The notes below the pieces were generated by a model. The model ran no database searches. It saw only the letters and a list, made by a program, of their open reading frames with translations, and was not told the origin of the DNA. From the IMG/VR virus record IMGVR_UViG_3300019927_000129, positions 1-37,596 of that record: 37,596 nt of DNA, one strand, 5' to 3'. Source of the stretch: a virus. Both the position numbers and the translations under genes were made by a program. This document shows positions 8,321 to 15,187 of this stretch, piece after piece (position 1 is the stretch's first letter; every line of letters begins with the position of its first letter).

Positions 8321-8905
8321 ATGATACTCGAAGAGATGATCCTTTCAAACCCGGTAGCTGCATCGGCACTCACAATCATCCTCATCATCGCGGTCGCGTA
8401 CCTCCGCAAGGTCGGCCCGCGGCGAGCAATTGCTGCGGAAACCGTCCGGAACATCGCTCAGCCGCTGGCAGAGCGCCGGCTCTCGGACGACATCCGGAAG
8501 CTGACACGACGTAAAGCGCTCCCTCACCACAGTGGCGAGTACGTCACCAGCGTCGACGTCGGCCTGCTCACGCTCGCGAAAGGGCTCTGGTCGTTCGGCT
8601 TCCGCTGGAATCCCATATCGACGAAGAAGTATCGAGTCATCGACGGCTCGAAACAATACGCCGTCCTCTCGGTCGCGCTGCGGGAGTCATTGGTGGCCGA
8701 CGCGCAACTCCACGCTTACGTCTTCCCCGCGCCGCAGTCCTCAGGCTATGACGTTTACGCCCATCTTGAGGCGAACGTGACCGACCCTGCCGATCACAGT
8801 GGCGGCGGGGAGCAAATTGCTGGTGACCCTGACGGAGCCCTTCTCAACGCGCTTTCCGAGGCCGATATCGGACACGAGCGACGCCCCCACTCCCCTCCGG
8901 CCTGA
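8321..8905 (+). CDS. Membrane-anchored hypothetical protein at the end of the tail operon
   Basis: A 194-residue protein with a single N-terminal hydrophobic segment at about residues 10-28 (ASALTIILIIAVAYL). A basic juxtamembrane region and a soluble domain of about 150 residues follow. It is the last + strand gene of the structural module, and its stop (8903-8905) is two bases before a long inverted repeat. I do not recognise the family. The anchor suggests a host-membrane protein made late, possibly for release or exclusion, but nothing in the sequence decides this. Confidence 0.65.
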   Translation: MILEEMILSNPVAASALTIILIIAVAYLRKVGPRRAIAAETVRNIAQPLAERRLSDDIRKLTRRKALPHHSGEYVTSVDVGLLTLAKGLWSFGFRWNPISTKKYRVIDGSKQYAVLSVALRESLVADAQLHAYVFPAPQSSGYDVYAHLEANVTDPADHSGGGEQIAGDPDGALLNALSEADIGHERRPHSPPA

Positions 8906-8907
8906 CC

Positions 8908-8951
8908 CTTAACCAACAGTTCTGCAGGTGGCCGGTGCCGTGTTGGTTAAG
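8908..8951. repeat. Dispersed long inverted repeat, copy 1
   Basis: CTTAACCAACA (8908-8918) and TGTTGGTTAAG (8941-8951) form an 11-bp perfect inverted repeat with a 22-base spacer. The shared 9-bp cores of the family are separated by 24 bases here. It lies two bases after the stop of the last tail gene. Copies 2-4 are at 12964-13007, 24634-24676 and 29462-29504; spacer sequences are unrelated. Confidence 0.9.
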
Positions 8952-9031
8952 ACTCCAGACTCCTTTTCGCACCTCTGTCGCGCTTGAGATGTCCTGACCG
9001 AGCCGCAAACAGTGGCAACACTTGGCGTTCT

Positions 9032-9090
9032 TTTCAATTCCACAGAATACTACAACAGAGGAAATCCTAAATTTTCGTTTCAATTCCACA
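9032..9090. repeat. Two direct copies of TTTCAATTCCACA
   Basis: The 13-base string occurs at 9032-9044 and 9078-9090, 46 bases start to start. A partial inverted copy lies at 9141-9148. There are only two full copies and the unit is too short for a CRISPR array. They may be protein-binding sites, possibly arm sites for the recombinase encoded about 1.8 kb away; that is a guess. Confidence 0.6.
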
Positions 9091-9267
9091 CAACATTGCG
9101 TAATGAGCCTGCTTGGTAGCTATTCTGCAGCTAAACCAACTGTGGAATGGCTTGAGAACTCTACGACGGGGGTCTGAACGGGGTCAAAAAAGTCCAGTAA
9201 AATAAGGGGATGGCGCGGTGGAGATGGGTGATGGCGTGGCTGGTGAGGTGAGGTGTGGGTTGTAGAC

Positions 9268-10626
9268 TTACCAGTCGAGTGAGGTGGCGTCGCGGCGCGT
9301 GATAGATATCGGACACTCGTCGCCGAGCGTGTGACGGTAAAGCCAGTCGAGGGTGACGAAGTCGGCGATGGGCCAGTTAGGGTCGTTGCGGTAGGCGGTG
9401 CGGACTTGCTCGCGGGCCCAGCTGATGCGAGGGTCGGAGTCGAGGGGGCCGTTCGGGAGGCTGCCCAGGCCTTGTCGGTGGTAGTAGCTGAGGACGTCGT
9501 AGGCTGCCGCGCGGTCCTCAAAGGCAAGCCAGGCGAAACCCTTGTCGGCGGTAAGCTGACTGAGTTTGTGGTAGGTGCTCCTGTGCAGGTCGGTGTTGTT
9601 GTGACCGGTCACGACCTCGCAGTAGAAGGGCCGGTCAAAGGCGTCGATATCAAGCGCAGAGGTTGCGCTATTGTTTGGCATTACGCGTCTACCGACGACG
9701 TCGACGTTGAACGAGCCACACTGTTCATAGGTGGACACGGCAGCTGTGAAGACCTGTTCGATAAACAGCGCCACAAGACCAGCAGTCAGCCGGTGGCGGA
9801 GTTTCTCCTTGCGGTCGCCGCGCGGGTCCGCAATTTCGTCGCGCCCGAATGCGAGTGTCTTGCCCTTCTGCGTCGGCGCGTACCAGACCTTCTTCCGAAG
9901 GACTCGCTGCGGCGCCAGAAACTCTGTCTTGTCGAACCAACTGTGGTCGTGAAAGCGGCTGAAGAATCCAGGGTTACTGCTGTCGTTAAAGAACAGCCGC
10001 TCAAGTTCTCCCATCGGGAGGTCGCCGAGAAACTCATCCCAAGCAGGGCACTTGTCGGCAAGCAAGTGAACTCCCTGAACGCGCTGACCATTCCAGAGCC
10101 GGATAATGCGGTCCATCGCTTCGACACGCGCCTCAGTGAGAGTCATCCCGCCGGGGTCCGTTTTGGGAGGGCTGTCGTCACGTGGGTTTCTCCGCCCCAG
10201 TTCGCTCGGTGCCGGTGGGTCTGGGCGGTCGGCAGCAGCCGAAGGCGGGTTTCCTGGCGAGTAGCCATACTTCATCTCGTACCAGTCGTCGGTGACCCAA
10301 GCGACGCCAGGCTCGGGAAACGCCTTCTCAACACGGTTGAGCTCGTCCACCGGCGTTGAGGCTCGGCCTGGGTCAAGCCCGTATTTCCTGCCCGCAGACC
10401 GGTCCAGCGGCCAGACGTCAGGATCAGGGCCGTCAGGATTCGGATCTAAGTCGATAAAGTCAGCTGGGCTCTCGCCACCAGGCGGAATACTGTTCGTCGG
10501 GTTGCTGTATTCCGGCTCGTTGATGATCCAGATGTCGTGGCCGTCGATATCGAGCGCTCGAGCGCGTTCCCTCCACCCTGGCGCGCGGTTCTTAGCCTCT
10601 GCAGTTGGGTACGGATCCGGCGGCAT
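9268..10626 (-). CDS. Orphan reverse-strand hypothetical protein
   Basis: A protein of 452 residues if it starts at ATG 10626, or 459 from ATG 10647. I chose 10626 because a CTATATAG box at 10650-10657 lies about 27 bases upstream, which fits a leaderless haloarchaeal transcript. The N-terminal third is rich in Pro, Asp and Ser. The C-terminal half has a mixed alpha/beta character, with ALDIDAFDRPFYCEVVTGHN as a faintly nuclease-like (PD-(D/E)XK-type) Asp...Glu pattern but no clear lysine. It stands alone against the direction of both flanking modules, as lysogenic or accessory genes often do. I do not recognise the family. Confidence 0.7.
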   Translation of the reverse strand: MPPDPYPTAEAKNRAPGWRERARALDIDGHDIWIINEPEYSNPTNSIPPGGESPADFIDLDPNPDGPDPDVWPLDRSAGRKYGLDPGRASTPVDELNRVEKAFPEPGVAWVTDDWYEMKYGYSPGNPPSAAADRPDPPAPSELGRRNPRDDSPPKTDPGGMTLTEARVEAMDRIIRLWNGQRVQGVHLLADKCPAWDEFLGDLPMGELERLFFNDSSNPGFFSRFHDHSWFDKTEFLAPQRVLRKKVWYAPTQKGKTLAFGRDEIADPRGDRKEKLRHRLTAGLVALFIEQVFTAAVSTYEQCGSFNVDVVGRRVMPNNSATSALDIDAFDRPFYCEVVTGHNNTDLHRSTYHKLSQLTADKGFAWLAFEDRAAAYDVLSYYHRQGLGSLPNGPLDSDPRISWAREQVRTAYRNDPNWPIADFVTLDWLYRHTLGDECPISITRRDATSLDW

Positions 10627-10649
10627 ACCTCCATGTGACAGTCGCATAC

Positions 10650-10657
10650 TATATAGA
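10650..10657. promoter_or_regulatory. Palindromic TATA box CTATATAG
   Basis: The box lies about 27 bases before ATG 10626 on the minus strand, the distance expected for a leaderless archaeal transcript of the reverse-strand gene. Because the box is a palindrome it could also start transcription toward the recombinase gene on the + strand. Confidence 0.6.
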
Positions 10658-10817
10658 AATGATTGGTGGTGCAGCGAAGGGTTCAGTCGGATTTTTCACG
10701 CACGAGGGGCGTGGGCGCGTCAGCGTGACCGCGCGACCGACGCGTCCATCTTTGTGCAATGAACAAAATATCACAGCACTTGGACAGCTGCATCGCTCGC
10801 CGCCGGAGGGCCGTCTA

Positions 10818-11528
10818 ATGGCCTCCGACTGGCAACATCATCAGCGCGTCGACACGGTCACTCACTCCAAAGAACACGCCCTTGACGAACGAGAGTTCGA
10901 GTTGCTCTACGAGGGAGCGCAAGAGATCGGCGGCTATCAAGGCCTCGAGGCACAGTTCGTTGTTCTGGTTGCTGGTCGCCTCGGACTGCGCGCTTCAGAG
11001 ATCGCCCATCTTCGCGAGTCTTGGGTTGACTGGCGTGAGGAGCTCATCGAGATCCCCGCGCATCAAGACTGCGACAAAGGCGCAGACGGGTCACTATGTG
11101 GCTCGTGTCGACAGCAAGTCCAGCAGACGGTCGAGTACAACGACGGCGTCTCATGGGAAGAAGTCGCGCCGAATTGGTGGCGTCCGAAAACGGAAGCAGC
11201 CGTGCGTGGCGTTCCGTTTGGCTGGAACTCCAGAACCGAGCTCGTAATCGAACGGTTCTTCGACGAGTACGACCGCTTTGAACGCTCCTACACAGCCATC
11301 GGCAGGCGCGTCAAGAAAGCCGCCCAGAAGGCCGACGAGCTCAACCCCGACGACGTCTACCCACACTGCCTGCGAGCGTCATCAGCCACGCATTTGGCTG
11401 GCAAAGGTCTTGGCGCTCATGCACTCTGCTCAATGTTCGGGTGGGTGTCGTTGTCGACAGCCGAAGTTTACATTTCCCGCTCGTCAGACAACACAAAACG
11501 AGCACTTCGTGCAGCCCACTCGCAGTGA
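10818..11528 (+). CDS. int: Tyrosine recombinase / integrase
   Basis: A 236-residue catalytic-domain-type recombinase that cuts and rejoins DNA through a phosphotyrosine intermediate. Visible catalytic set: Arg58 (GLRASEI), a likely Lys124, His183-x-x-Arg186 (HCLR), Trp209 at the second His/Trp position and nucleophile Tyr218. I chose ATG 10818 because GGAGGG at 10804-10809 is a good ribosome binding site; the frame is open upstream but that part is not protein-like. Oddity: residues 82-97 contain His82, Cys85, Cys94 and Cys97, a possible zinc-binding insertion. The protein lacks a long N-terminal arm-binding domain. It could integrate the virus, or resolve multimers of an episome in XerC/D fashion, which fits the nearby parA. 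Confidence 0.88.
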   Translation: MASDWQHHQRVDTVTHSKEHALDEREFELLYEGAQEIGGYQGLEAQFVVLVAGRLGLRASEIAHLRESWVDWREELIEIPAHQDCDKGADGSLCGSCRQQVQQTVEYNDGVSWEEVAPNWWRPKTEAAVRGVPFGWNSRTELVIERFFDEYDRFERSYTAIGRRVKKAAQKADELNPDDVYPHCLRASSATHLAGKGLGAHALCSMFGWVSLSTAEVYISRSSDNTKRALRAAHSQ

Positions 11529-11534
11529 GTGTCG

Positions 11535-11561
11535 CTTCTCTTTTTTGCTGAAGAAAAGAAG
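11535..11561. terminator. Bidirectional terminator candidate between int and the parA operon
   Basis: CTTCTCTTTTT (11535-11545) pairs imperfectly (9 of 11) with AAGAAAAGAAG (11551-11561). It provides T-runs on both strands between the convergent recombinase and partition genes. A second short hairpin, ACCGG/CCGGT, lies near 11618-11631. The remaining bases up to 11779 hold no supported gene. Confidence 0.5.
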
Positions 11562-11779
11562 TTTGGTGTTATCCTCACAGCTAACTGTTGGTTAGATGTG
11601 AATCTGACACCATTTTACCGGAAACCCGGTGTGCAAGCCGCTCGGCTGTGCGACGAACCGAATCTGTGCGCTCGACCCCAAGGGTTGACGGCGGACATCC
11701 ACCACTCTACACGGCCGTTTCCTATCACACTTCCAGAGAGTTAAACCGCATGTCGCAATACGGAATCTTAAATTTGGAG

Positions 11780-12145
11780 TCACTCAAGCCCGAGTTCGTC
11801 CTCCACGGTTGAGTCGCCGAGCGCGGCCCGGATGACTGCCGGATAGAACTCGTTGTTCTTTGGGAGATCGTCGCCGTGAGCTTGACGCCACTGGACGTTC
11901 AACTCCGAATATCGCAGCTGTAAATCACCGACGAGCTCTTCCGGGAGGTACATGTTCACGTTCTTCCGCTCGCGAACTGTGTCGCCTGACGTCTCGTCAC
12001 TCTCTGCCGTCTCTGTTGTCTTTGACATCTTTGAGGTCTCTGAGTTCTCTTCCATCTCTGCTGCCTTTTCGGTCTCTGAGTCGGTTTCGTCTTCGTCTGA
12101 GTCGTAGCGGTCCTGCCACGGGTCCCGCTCGCGCTTCTCACTCAT
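11780..12145 (-). CDS. ParA partner: acidic linker plus ribbon-helix-helix-like C-terminal domain
   Basis: A 121-residue protein whose ATG (12145) overlaps the end of parA by 8 bases, so it is translated with it. Residues 1-60 are a charged Glu/Asp/Ser/Thr linker coded by degenerate TCT-rich tandem units on the + strand (about 11999-12090). Residues about 61-110 (NVNMYLPEELVGDL, then a helical stretch to YPAVIRAALG) resemble a ribbon-helix-helix or similar small DNA-binding fold. In many plasmids the gene after parA encodes the centromere-binding protein (ParB/ParR type), and that role is the best inference here. The ParA-stimulating peptide would be expected in the disordered N-terminal part. 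Confidence 0.65.
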   Translation of the reverse strand: MSEKRERDPWQDRYDSDEDETDSETEKAAEMEENSETSKMSKTTETAESDETSGDTVRERKNVNMYLPEELVGDLQLRYSELNVQWRQAHGDDLPKNNEFYPAVIRAALGDSTVEDELGLE

Positions 12146-12911
12146 CGCCGTACTCCTCGAGGTGGCGACCGACATTGAGGTACACGTCCTCCATGTCGCA
12201 CTCCTCAGTGTGTTCGAAAATCGAGACGCCGTTATTCCAAGCCCGCTGCAGCGCGACACGCTTTCTGATCTCAAAAACAGCACAACCCTCTTTGTCCTCA
12301 AAGACGTCTCTGAACCACTCCATCATCTCCTCTGCTTCGCCGTCCACCTCAACCTCGTTCGCGACCAACGCGAGTTCGTCGACAGGCCCGAACGCGGATT
12401 CGATACTCCGGAGTTGCTTGAAGAGCAATTCGACCGCGCGGATCGACGTCGACTTCGCCTGTGCGGGGATCAGCACATTCCCCGTCGCGACGATTGCATT
12501 GTCGGTGAGGACACCAAGGTTTGGTGGACAATCGACGAGGACGAAATCCCAGCGGCCGTCGGCGCCGTCCAGAAGCATATCGAGGCGCTCCTCGCGCTTC
12601 ATCACGTTCGCCAGCTCGTCCTCGGCGTTGATCATCGTCATGTGCGACGGGACGACGTCGACCTCGTCGTGCTCGACGACCAACTTCTCGAGTTCGTCCA
12701 TCCGGTCGAGATCTGGGAGGACGTCGAACAGCGAGTCGCGGTCTGGGTCGTCGTACAGGTCCGCAAACCCCAGTCCTTCCGTGGCGTGTCCCTGCGGATC
12801 CAAGTCTATCACGAGGACATCATGCCCGAGTTGGCTGAGCGCGCCTGCGACGTTTAGGGTGGTCGTCGTCTTCCCTGCGCCGCCTTTCTGGTTGGTAATT
12901 CCAATTCTCAT
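12138..12911 (-). CDS. parA: Plasmid-type partition ATPase ParA
   Basis: A 257-residue P-loop ATPase of the ParA/Soj family, which positions plasmid or chromosome copies on the nucoid. The deviant Walker A is NQKGGAGKTT at residues 7-16 (signature Lys9 and Lys14). The A' motif is VIDLDPQG (Asp36, Asp38), and the Walker B-type motif is FVLVDCPPNLG (Asp127). I chose ATG 12911 because ParA proteins begin only a few residues before the Walker A; the longer frame to 12947 would add 12 residues that include the promoter. No N-terminal HTH is present, so repression of its own promoter would need the downstream partner. Its presence in a virus implies stable maintenance as a low-copy circular plasmid. 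Confidence 0.93.
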   Translation of the reverse strand: MRIGITNQKGGAGKTTTTLNVAGALSQLGHDVLVIDLDPQGHATEGLGFADLYDDPDRDSLFDVLPDLDRMDELEKLVVEHDEVDVVPSHMTMINAEDELANVMKREERLDMLLDGADGRWDFVLVDCPPNLGVLTDNAIVATGNVLIPAQAKSTSIRAVELLFKQLRSIESAFGPVDELALVANEVEVDGEAEEMMEWFRDVFEDKEGCAVFEIRKRVALQRAWNNGVSIFEHTEECDMEDVYLNVGRHLEEYGDE

Positions 12912-12943
12912 ATATCTCTCTGAGAACAAAGACCTCGGAAACG

Positions 12944-12951
12944 TCATAAAA
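12944..12951 (-). promoter_or_regulatory. TATA box of the parA operon
   Basis: TTTTATGA read on the minus strand lies about 35 bases before the parA ATG, leaving a short leader with a purine-rich GAGAGA stretch. The long inverted repeat copy 2 begins 13 bases upstream of it, so a protein bound there could act directly on this promoter. Confidence 0.5.
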
Positions 12952-12963
12952 CTGCGTCAGACG

Positions 12964-13007
12964 GTTAACCAACAGTCTGGCCAGTATCGACATCGGTGTT
13001 GGTTAAG
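12964..13007. repeat. Dispersed long inverted repeat, copy 2 (parA promoter)
   Basis: TTAACCAACA (12965-12974) pairs with TGTTGGTTAA (12997-13006), leaving 22 bases between the arms; the 9-bp cores are separated by 24, exactly as in copy 1. It lies between the parA promoter and the end of the CoiA-like gene. Its place beside the partition operon makes it the best candidate for the site bound by the ParA partner. Confidence 0.9.
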
Positions 13008-13032
13008 AGAACGCCTTAGTTCATATGATTCG

Positions 13033-13782
13033 TTAGAACAGCCTGGACTGTCTCGCGTCTCCTTGTTTTTCTGGCACCGCAAACTTTGGGAGGCCTAATT
13101 TAAGACCAGATGGAAGAATAGCCGGTGCAACTTTGTGAAATGGTTTTGATTTGTCAACCCAACCACCCCCGCCGTCGTCAAATAGCGATATTTTGTGTGC
13201 CGTCCCGATAGCACGGCCATCCGTCTCATAGTATGGAAGCCAGACACTCTCACTGTCGGTGGAGCCAGACACAGCATCGATGTAAGCCATTTCACCTGTT
13301 TTGAATTCGACGTATTCATTTCCATTACGCGACGTCTTCCGGGTGTCATAGTGGTCCGCATGGAACAGCCAAACCGTGTACAGGCCGTTTCTTGTTCGGT
13401 CTTTAGTTCGCTGTCGGAGGTCACGAAGTGATATGTGGCTAACCTGGAGTTCCACGCTGTAGGCATCACCGTCAGTGGTGAAGTGGACGTCCGGAATACC
13501 ACCATCCATCTCATGCTCGATTTCGACGTCGTCGATATCTTCGTCCGAGCGGAGAGTTTCGGCAATTTCGTGTTTGCCTTCAATGTGCGCCTCCGTCTCT
13601 TCGCCGCTGGGGTATTCGTGGCACGACTCGCCAGTGTGCCGAAAGTGTTTTTTGTACTGTGTAGCCTTCCCGCCAGCGACAGTCATTTTCGAGCCGCAAT
13701 ATGGGCACTTATACTCACCATCTCGAACCGCTGTTCGAGCAGTGATGCGTTCTCCGGACGGTGCTGTGGCAATCATCGGCAT
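13033..13782 (-). CDS. CoiA-like zinc/nuclease protein
   Basis: A 249-residue protein with the layout of the CoiA competence family. The N-terminal zinc-binding region has Cys26 and Cys29 (YKCPYCG), His47 and His49 (HFRH) and Cys54. Next comes a helical HIEGKHEIAETL segment, then a PD-(D/E)XK-type nuclease core with Pro97-Asp98 (GIPDVHF) and Glu111-x-Gln113 (VELQVSHIS). CoiA acts on incoming single-stranded DNA in competent bacteria; in viruses such proteins could process recombination or replication intermediates. It is the last gene of a reverse-strand operon and its start overlaps the previous stop (TAATG). It is lower in GC than its surroundings, which suggests separate acquisition. The family call is by motif and layout. 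Confidence 0.75.
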   Translation of the reverse strand: MPMIATAPSGERITARTAVRDGEYKCPYCGSKMTVAGGKATQYKKHFRHTGESCHEYPSGEETEAHIEGKHEIAETLRSDEDIDDVEIEHEMDGGIPDVHFTTDGDAYSVELQVSHISLRDLRQRTKDRTRNGLYTVWLFHADHYDTRKTSRNGNEYVEFKTGEMAYIDAVSGSTDSESVWLPYYETDGRAIGTAHKISLFDDGGGGWVDKSKPFHKVAPAILPSGLKLGLPKFAVPEKQGDARQSRLF

Positions 13783-13958
13783 TACGAGTCACCACCCTCC
13801 GACCGTTCAGTAGCCGAGTTTACACAGCGTTCATGAGCTACATCGTAGTTCCCAACAGATACGAAATTATCTCTTTCAAGAACTCTGTAGCCACAGAAGT
13901 TACAGACTGCGGGCCTTTCTCCGTAATCAGTCCCGTGCGAAGATTGATCACTCGGCAT
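13782..13958 (-). CDS. Small zinc-finger protein
   Basis: A 58-residue protein starting at ATG 13958 with a Cys19-x2-Cys22 and His42-x2-Cys45 arrangement (CNFC ... HERC), a treble-clef-like zinc site. The longer frame to 14051 only reads through the neighbouring gene in another frame. Its stop overlaps the CoiA-like start by one base and its start lies inside the end of the upstream 50-residue gene, so the operon is tightly coupled. Function is unknown; DNA or protein binding is the usual role of such domains. Confidence 0.65.
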   Translation of the reverse strand: MPSDQSSHGTDYGERPAVCNFCGYRVLERDNFVSVGNYDVAHERCVNSATERSEGGDS

Positions 13959-14100
13959 CGTGCCCCTCCTCGCGGAACAGCTGCAGTCGGCCAGCGTCGC
14001 TCTCGGCGAGCGCGTGGATGTCGCCATCGGTGTCGCGATAGCCGAGCACAAGACTCCGCGCGCTCTCGGGCGGCAAGTAGAGGTCGACGTCAGGCTGCAT
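13948..14100 (-). CDS. Small acidic hypothetical protein (50 residues)
   Basis: ATG 14100 to TGA 13948-13950. The peptide starts MQPDVDLYLPPESARSLVLG and has a normal acidic haloarchaeal composition. It overlaps the next gene by 11 bases and the previous one by 11, and the whole operon is built from such overlaps, which supports that it is translated. No motif is visible. Confidence 0.6.
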   Translation of the reverse strand: MQPDVDLYLPPESARSLVLGYRDTDGDIHALAESDAGRLQLFREEGHDAE

Positions 14101-14179
14101 CGTCAGCCTCCTCGTAATCAGTTAGCGCGTTCTGCTCCTCGTTCCATCGCGGGTCGTTGAAATCAGTCTGGTCTGTCAT
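14090..14179 (-). CDS. Tiny acidic protein (29 residues)
   Basis: ATG 14179 to TGA 14090-14092, beginning MTDQTDFNDPRWNEEQ and ending in an acidic tail. Start and stop both overlap neighbouring genes of the reverse operon. The strong acidic bias fits a real haloarchaeal peptide, but the length gives little statistical support. Confidence 0.45.
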   Translation of the reverse strand: MTDQTDFNDPRWNEEQNALTDYEEADDAA

Positions 14180-14441
14180 TGTCTTTCCGTGGGTCGTCGA
14201 CGAACCGGTACAGGCCGCGGTAAGGCTTCTCTACCCAACCAGCACCGAGCAGGCCATCCATAGCGCGGCTCACGTACTGTTTCCGGAGGTCCGTCTCCTC
14301 AGTGAACCGCTTGACAGTGGCATATCCCCACGGCTCGTCTCGATCGCGGCCGTCGGTCAGCACTGCAAGGAGTTTCTCCTGCCGGTCGGTCGGGTCGAAG
14401 TCTTCATTGACCATACCGGTCGAGAGTGGTCGTTGTCCCAT
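14163..14441 (-). CDS. Winged-helix DNA-binding protein
   Basis: A 92-residue protein with a winged-helix core: helix RQEKLLAVLTDG, then YATVKRFTEETDLRKQYVSRA as the helix-turn-helix, then MDGLLGAGWVEKPYRGLYRF as wing strands. The start is ATG 14441; ATG 14414 would remove 9 residues. It is the first gene of the reverse operon that ends with the CoiA-like nuclease, so it is a candidate regulator of that operon. Palindromic GTTAC/GTAAC sites lie 30-70 bases upstream (14470-14512) and could be its operators. Confidence 0.7.
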   Translation of the reverse strand: MGQRPLSTGMVNEDFDPTDRQEKLLAVLTDGRDRDEPWGYATVKRFTEETDLRKQYVSRAMDGLLGAGWVEKPYRGLYRFVDDPRKDNDRPD

Positions 14442-14461
14442 GCAGTTTTTGATACACAGCC

Positions 14462-14512
14462 CATTACAATAACAGTTACGACCAAACTACTACTGGCTGT
14501 TACAACGTAACA
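14462..14512. promoter_or_regulatory. Divergent promoter/operator region with GTTAC palindromes
   Basis: TATTGTAATG on the minus strand (14462-14471) lies about 26 bases before ATG 14441 and can act as a TATA element. TAACAGTTA (14470-14478) and the perfect TGTTAC-AAC-GTAACA (14498-14512) are palindromes typical of dimeric regulators. The same GTAAC core recurs in the origin candidate at 24.2-24.4 kb. Confidence 0.5.
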
Positions 14513-14555
14513 ACTAAGTAGGTGGCTGATGTACTATGAAGTAGAGACGCAGGGT

Positions 14556-14610
14556 GCCGCAGAAAGCGGCCGACTGCTCCAACAGTCGACCTGTGTCCTG
14601 AGGTTAGGAC
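14556..14610 (+). promoter_or_regulatory. Structured leader with three tandem perfect hairpins
   Basis: Three hairpins follow each other without gaps of more than six bases: GCCGC/GCGGC (14556-14570, loop 5), CGACTG/CAGTCG (14571-14588, loop 6) and GTCCT/AGGAC (14595-14610, loop 6). The third ends one base before ATG 14612. A TATA-like TACTATGA lies at about 14532-14539, so the hairpins would form the 5' leader of the early operon. A role in translation or RNA stability is inferred. Confidence 0.55.
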
Positions 14611-14611
14611 A

Positions 14612-15187
14612 ATGTCAGCTACGAACGCAACCGACTTCGACGTTTCGACCGACGATGCACAGCTCGACGACCGCGACGCACGCGCCCTTACCGAATACAT
14701 GACCGTCCTCTCCGACGTTGGCGAGGCCCGCAACGCACCGGGCATGGTCAGCGTCACGACCGAGTCCGGCAGCGAGTATCTCGTCGACGTCCGCCACGAG
14801 TCGTGCTCCTGTCCCGACGCAGAGTACCGCGATGTCAAGTGCAAACACATCCGCCGTGCAGAGTTCGCAACCGGCCAGCGCCCCATCCCGACGTGGGCGG
14901 ACACGGACGCAATCGATCCTCGCCTCGGCGAGCACGTCGAGGGCGGGCCGGTCATGACTGATGGCGGGCGGCTGTTCCGCGAGCAGGACCACGGCTACGA
15001 GACCGACGAGGTCGACGGCGGCGTGCTCGTCTACGAGCGCGACAGTGACAAAGTCGGCCGCCGCCTGGTCGGCTTCGCGGCCGTCGACGACTGGGACGCC
15101 ATCCGCTCCGAGCTGGCCCGCCGCGGCCACGGCGTCGGCGCCATCGAGCACAAAGAGGTCTTCGAGCCCGCGGAGGTGGGGCTATGA
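14612..15187 (+). CDS. SWIM zinc-finger protein
   Basis: A 191-residue protein with a SWIM domain: Cys65-x-Cys67 (SCSCPDAEY), then Cys77-x-His79 (KCKHI), at residues about 55-85. SWIM domains bind DNA or protein and occur in haloarchaeal and viral proteins linked to recombination and repair. The C-terminal half (about 110-190) is acidic and ends with a compact domain (GRRLVGFAAVDDWDAIRSEL). It is the first gene of the + strand early operon. Its stop overlaps the next ATG by four bases. The start ATG 14612 directly follows a three-hairpin leader. Confidence 0.85.
   Translation: MSATNATDFDVSTDDAQLDDRDARALTEYMTVLSDVGEARNAPGMVSVTTESGSEYLVDVRHESCSCPDAEYRDVKCKHIRRAEFATGQRPIPTWADTDAIDPRLGEHVEGGPVMTDGGRLFREQDHGYETDEVDGGVLVYERDSDKVGRRLVGFAAVDDWDAIRSELARRGHGVGAIEHKEVFEPAEVGL

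Larger units (their letters stand above)
8906..9267. other. Intergenic region between convergent modules
   Basis: About 360 bases without a convincing gene. It holds the first copy of the long inverted repeat (8908-8951). It also has two direct copies of TTTCAATTCCACA (9032-9044 and 9078-9090) with an inverted partial copy TGTGGAAT (9141-9148). A small inverted repeat TAGCT/AGCTA lies around 9117-9133. A T-run on the minus strand at about 9187-9192 could end transcription of the reverse-strand gene that stops at 9268. A reverse reading frame from 9527 to 9120 covers part of the region but is a shadow of that gene. Confidence 0.6.

Noticed and set aside
9032-9090. CRISPR-like repeats
   Set aside because: Only two copies of 13 bases, with a 33-base gap and no further units; far below a CRISPR array.
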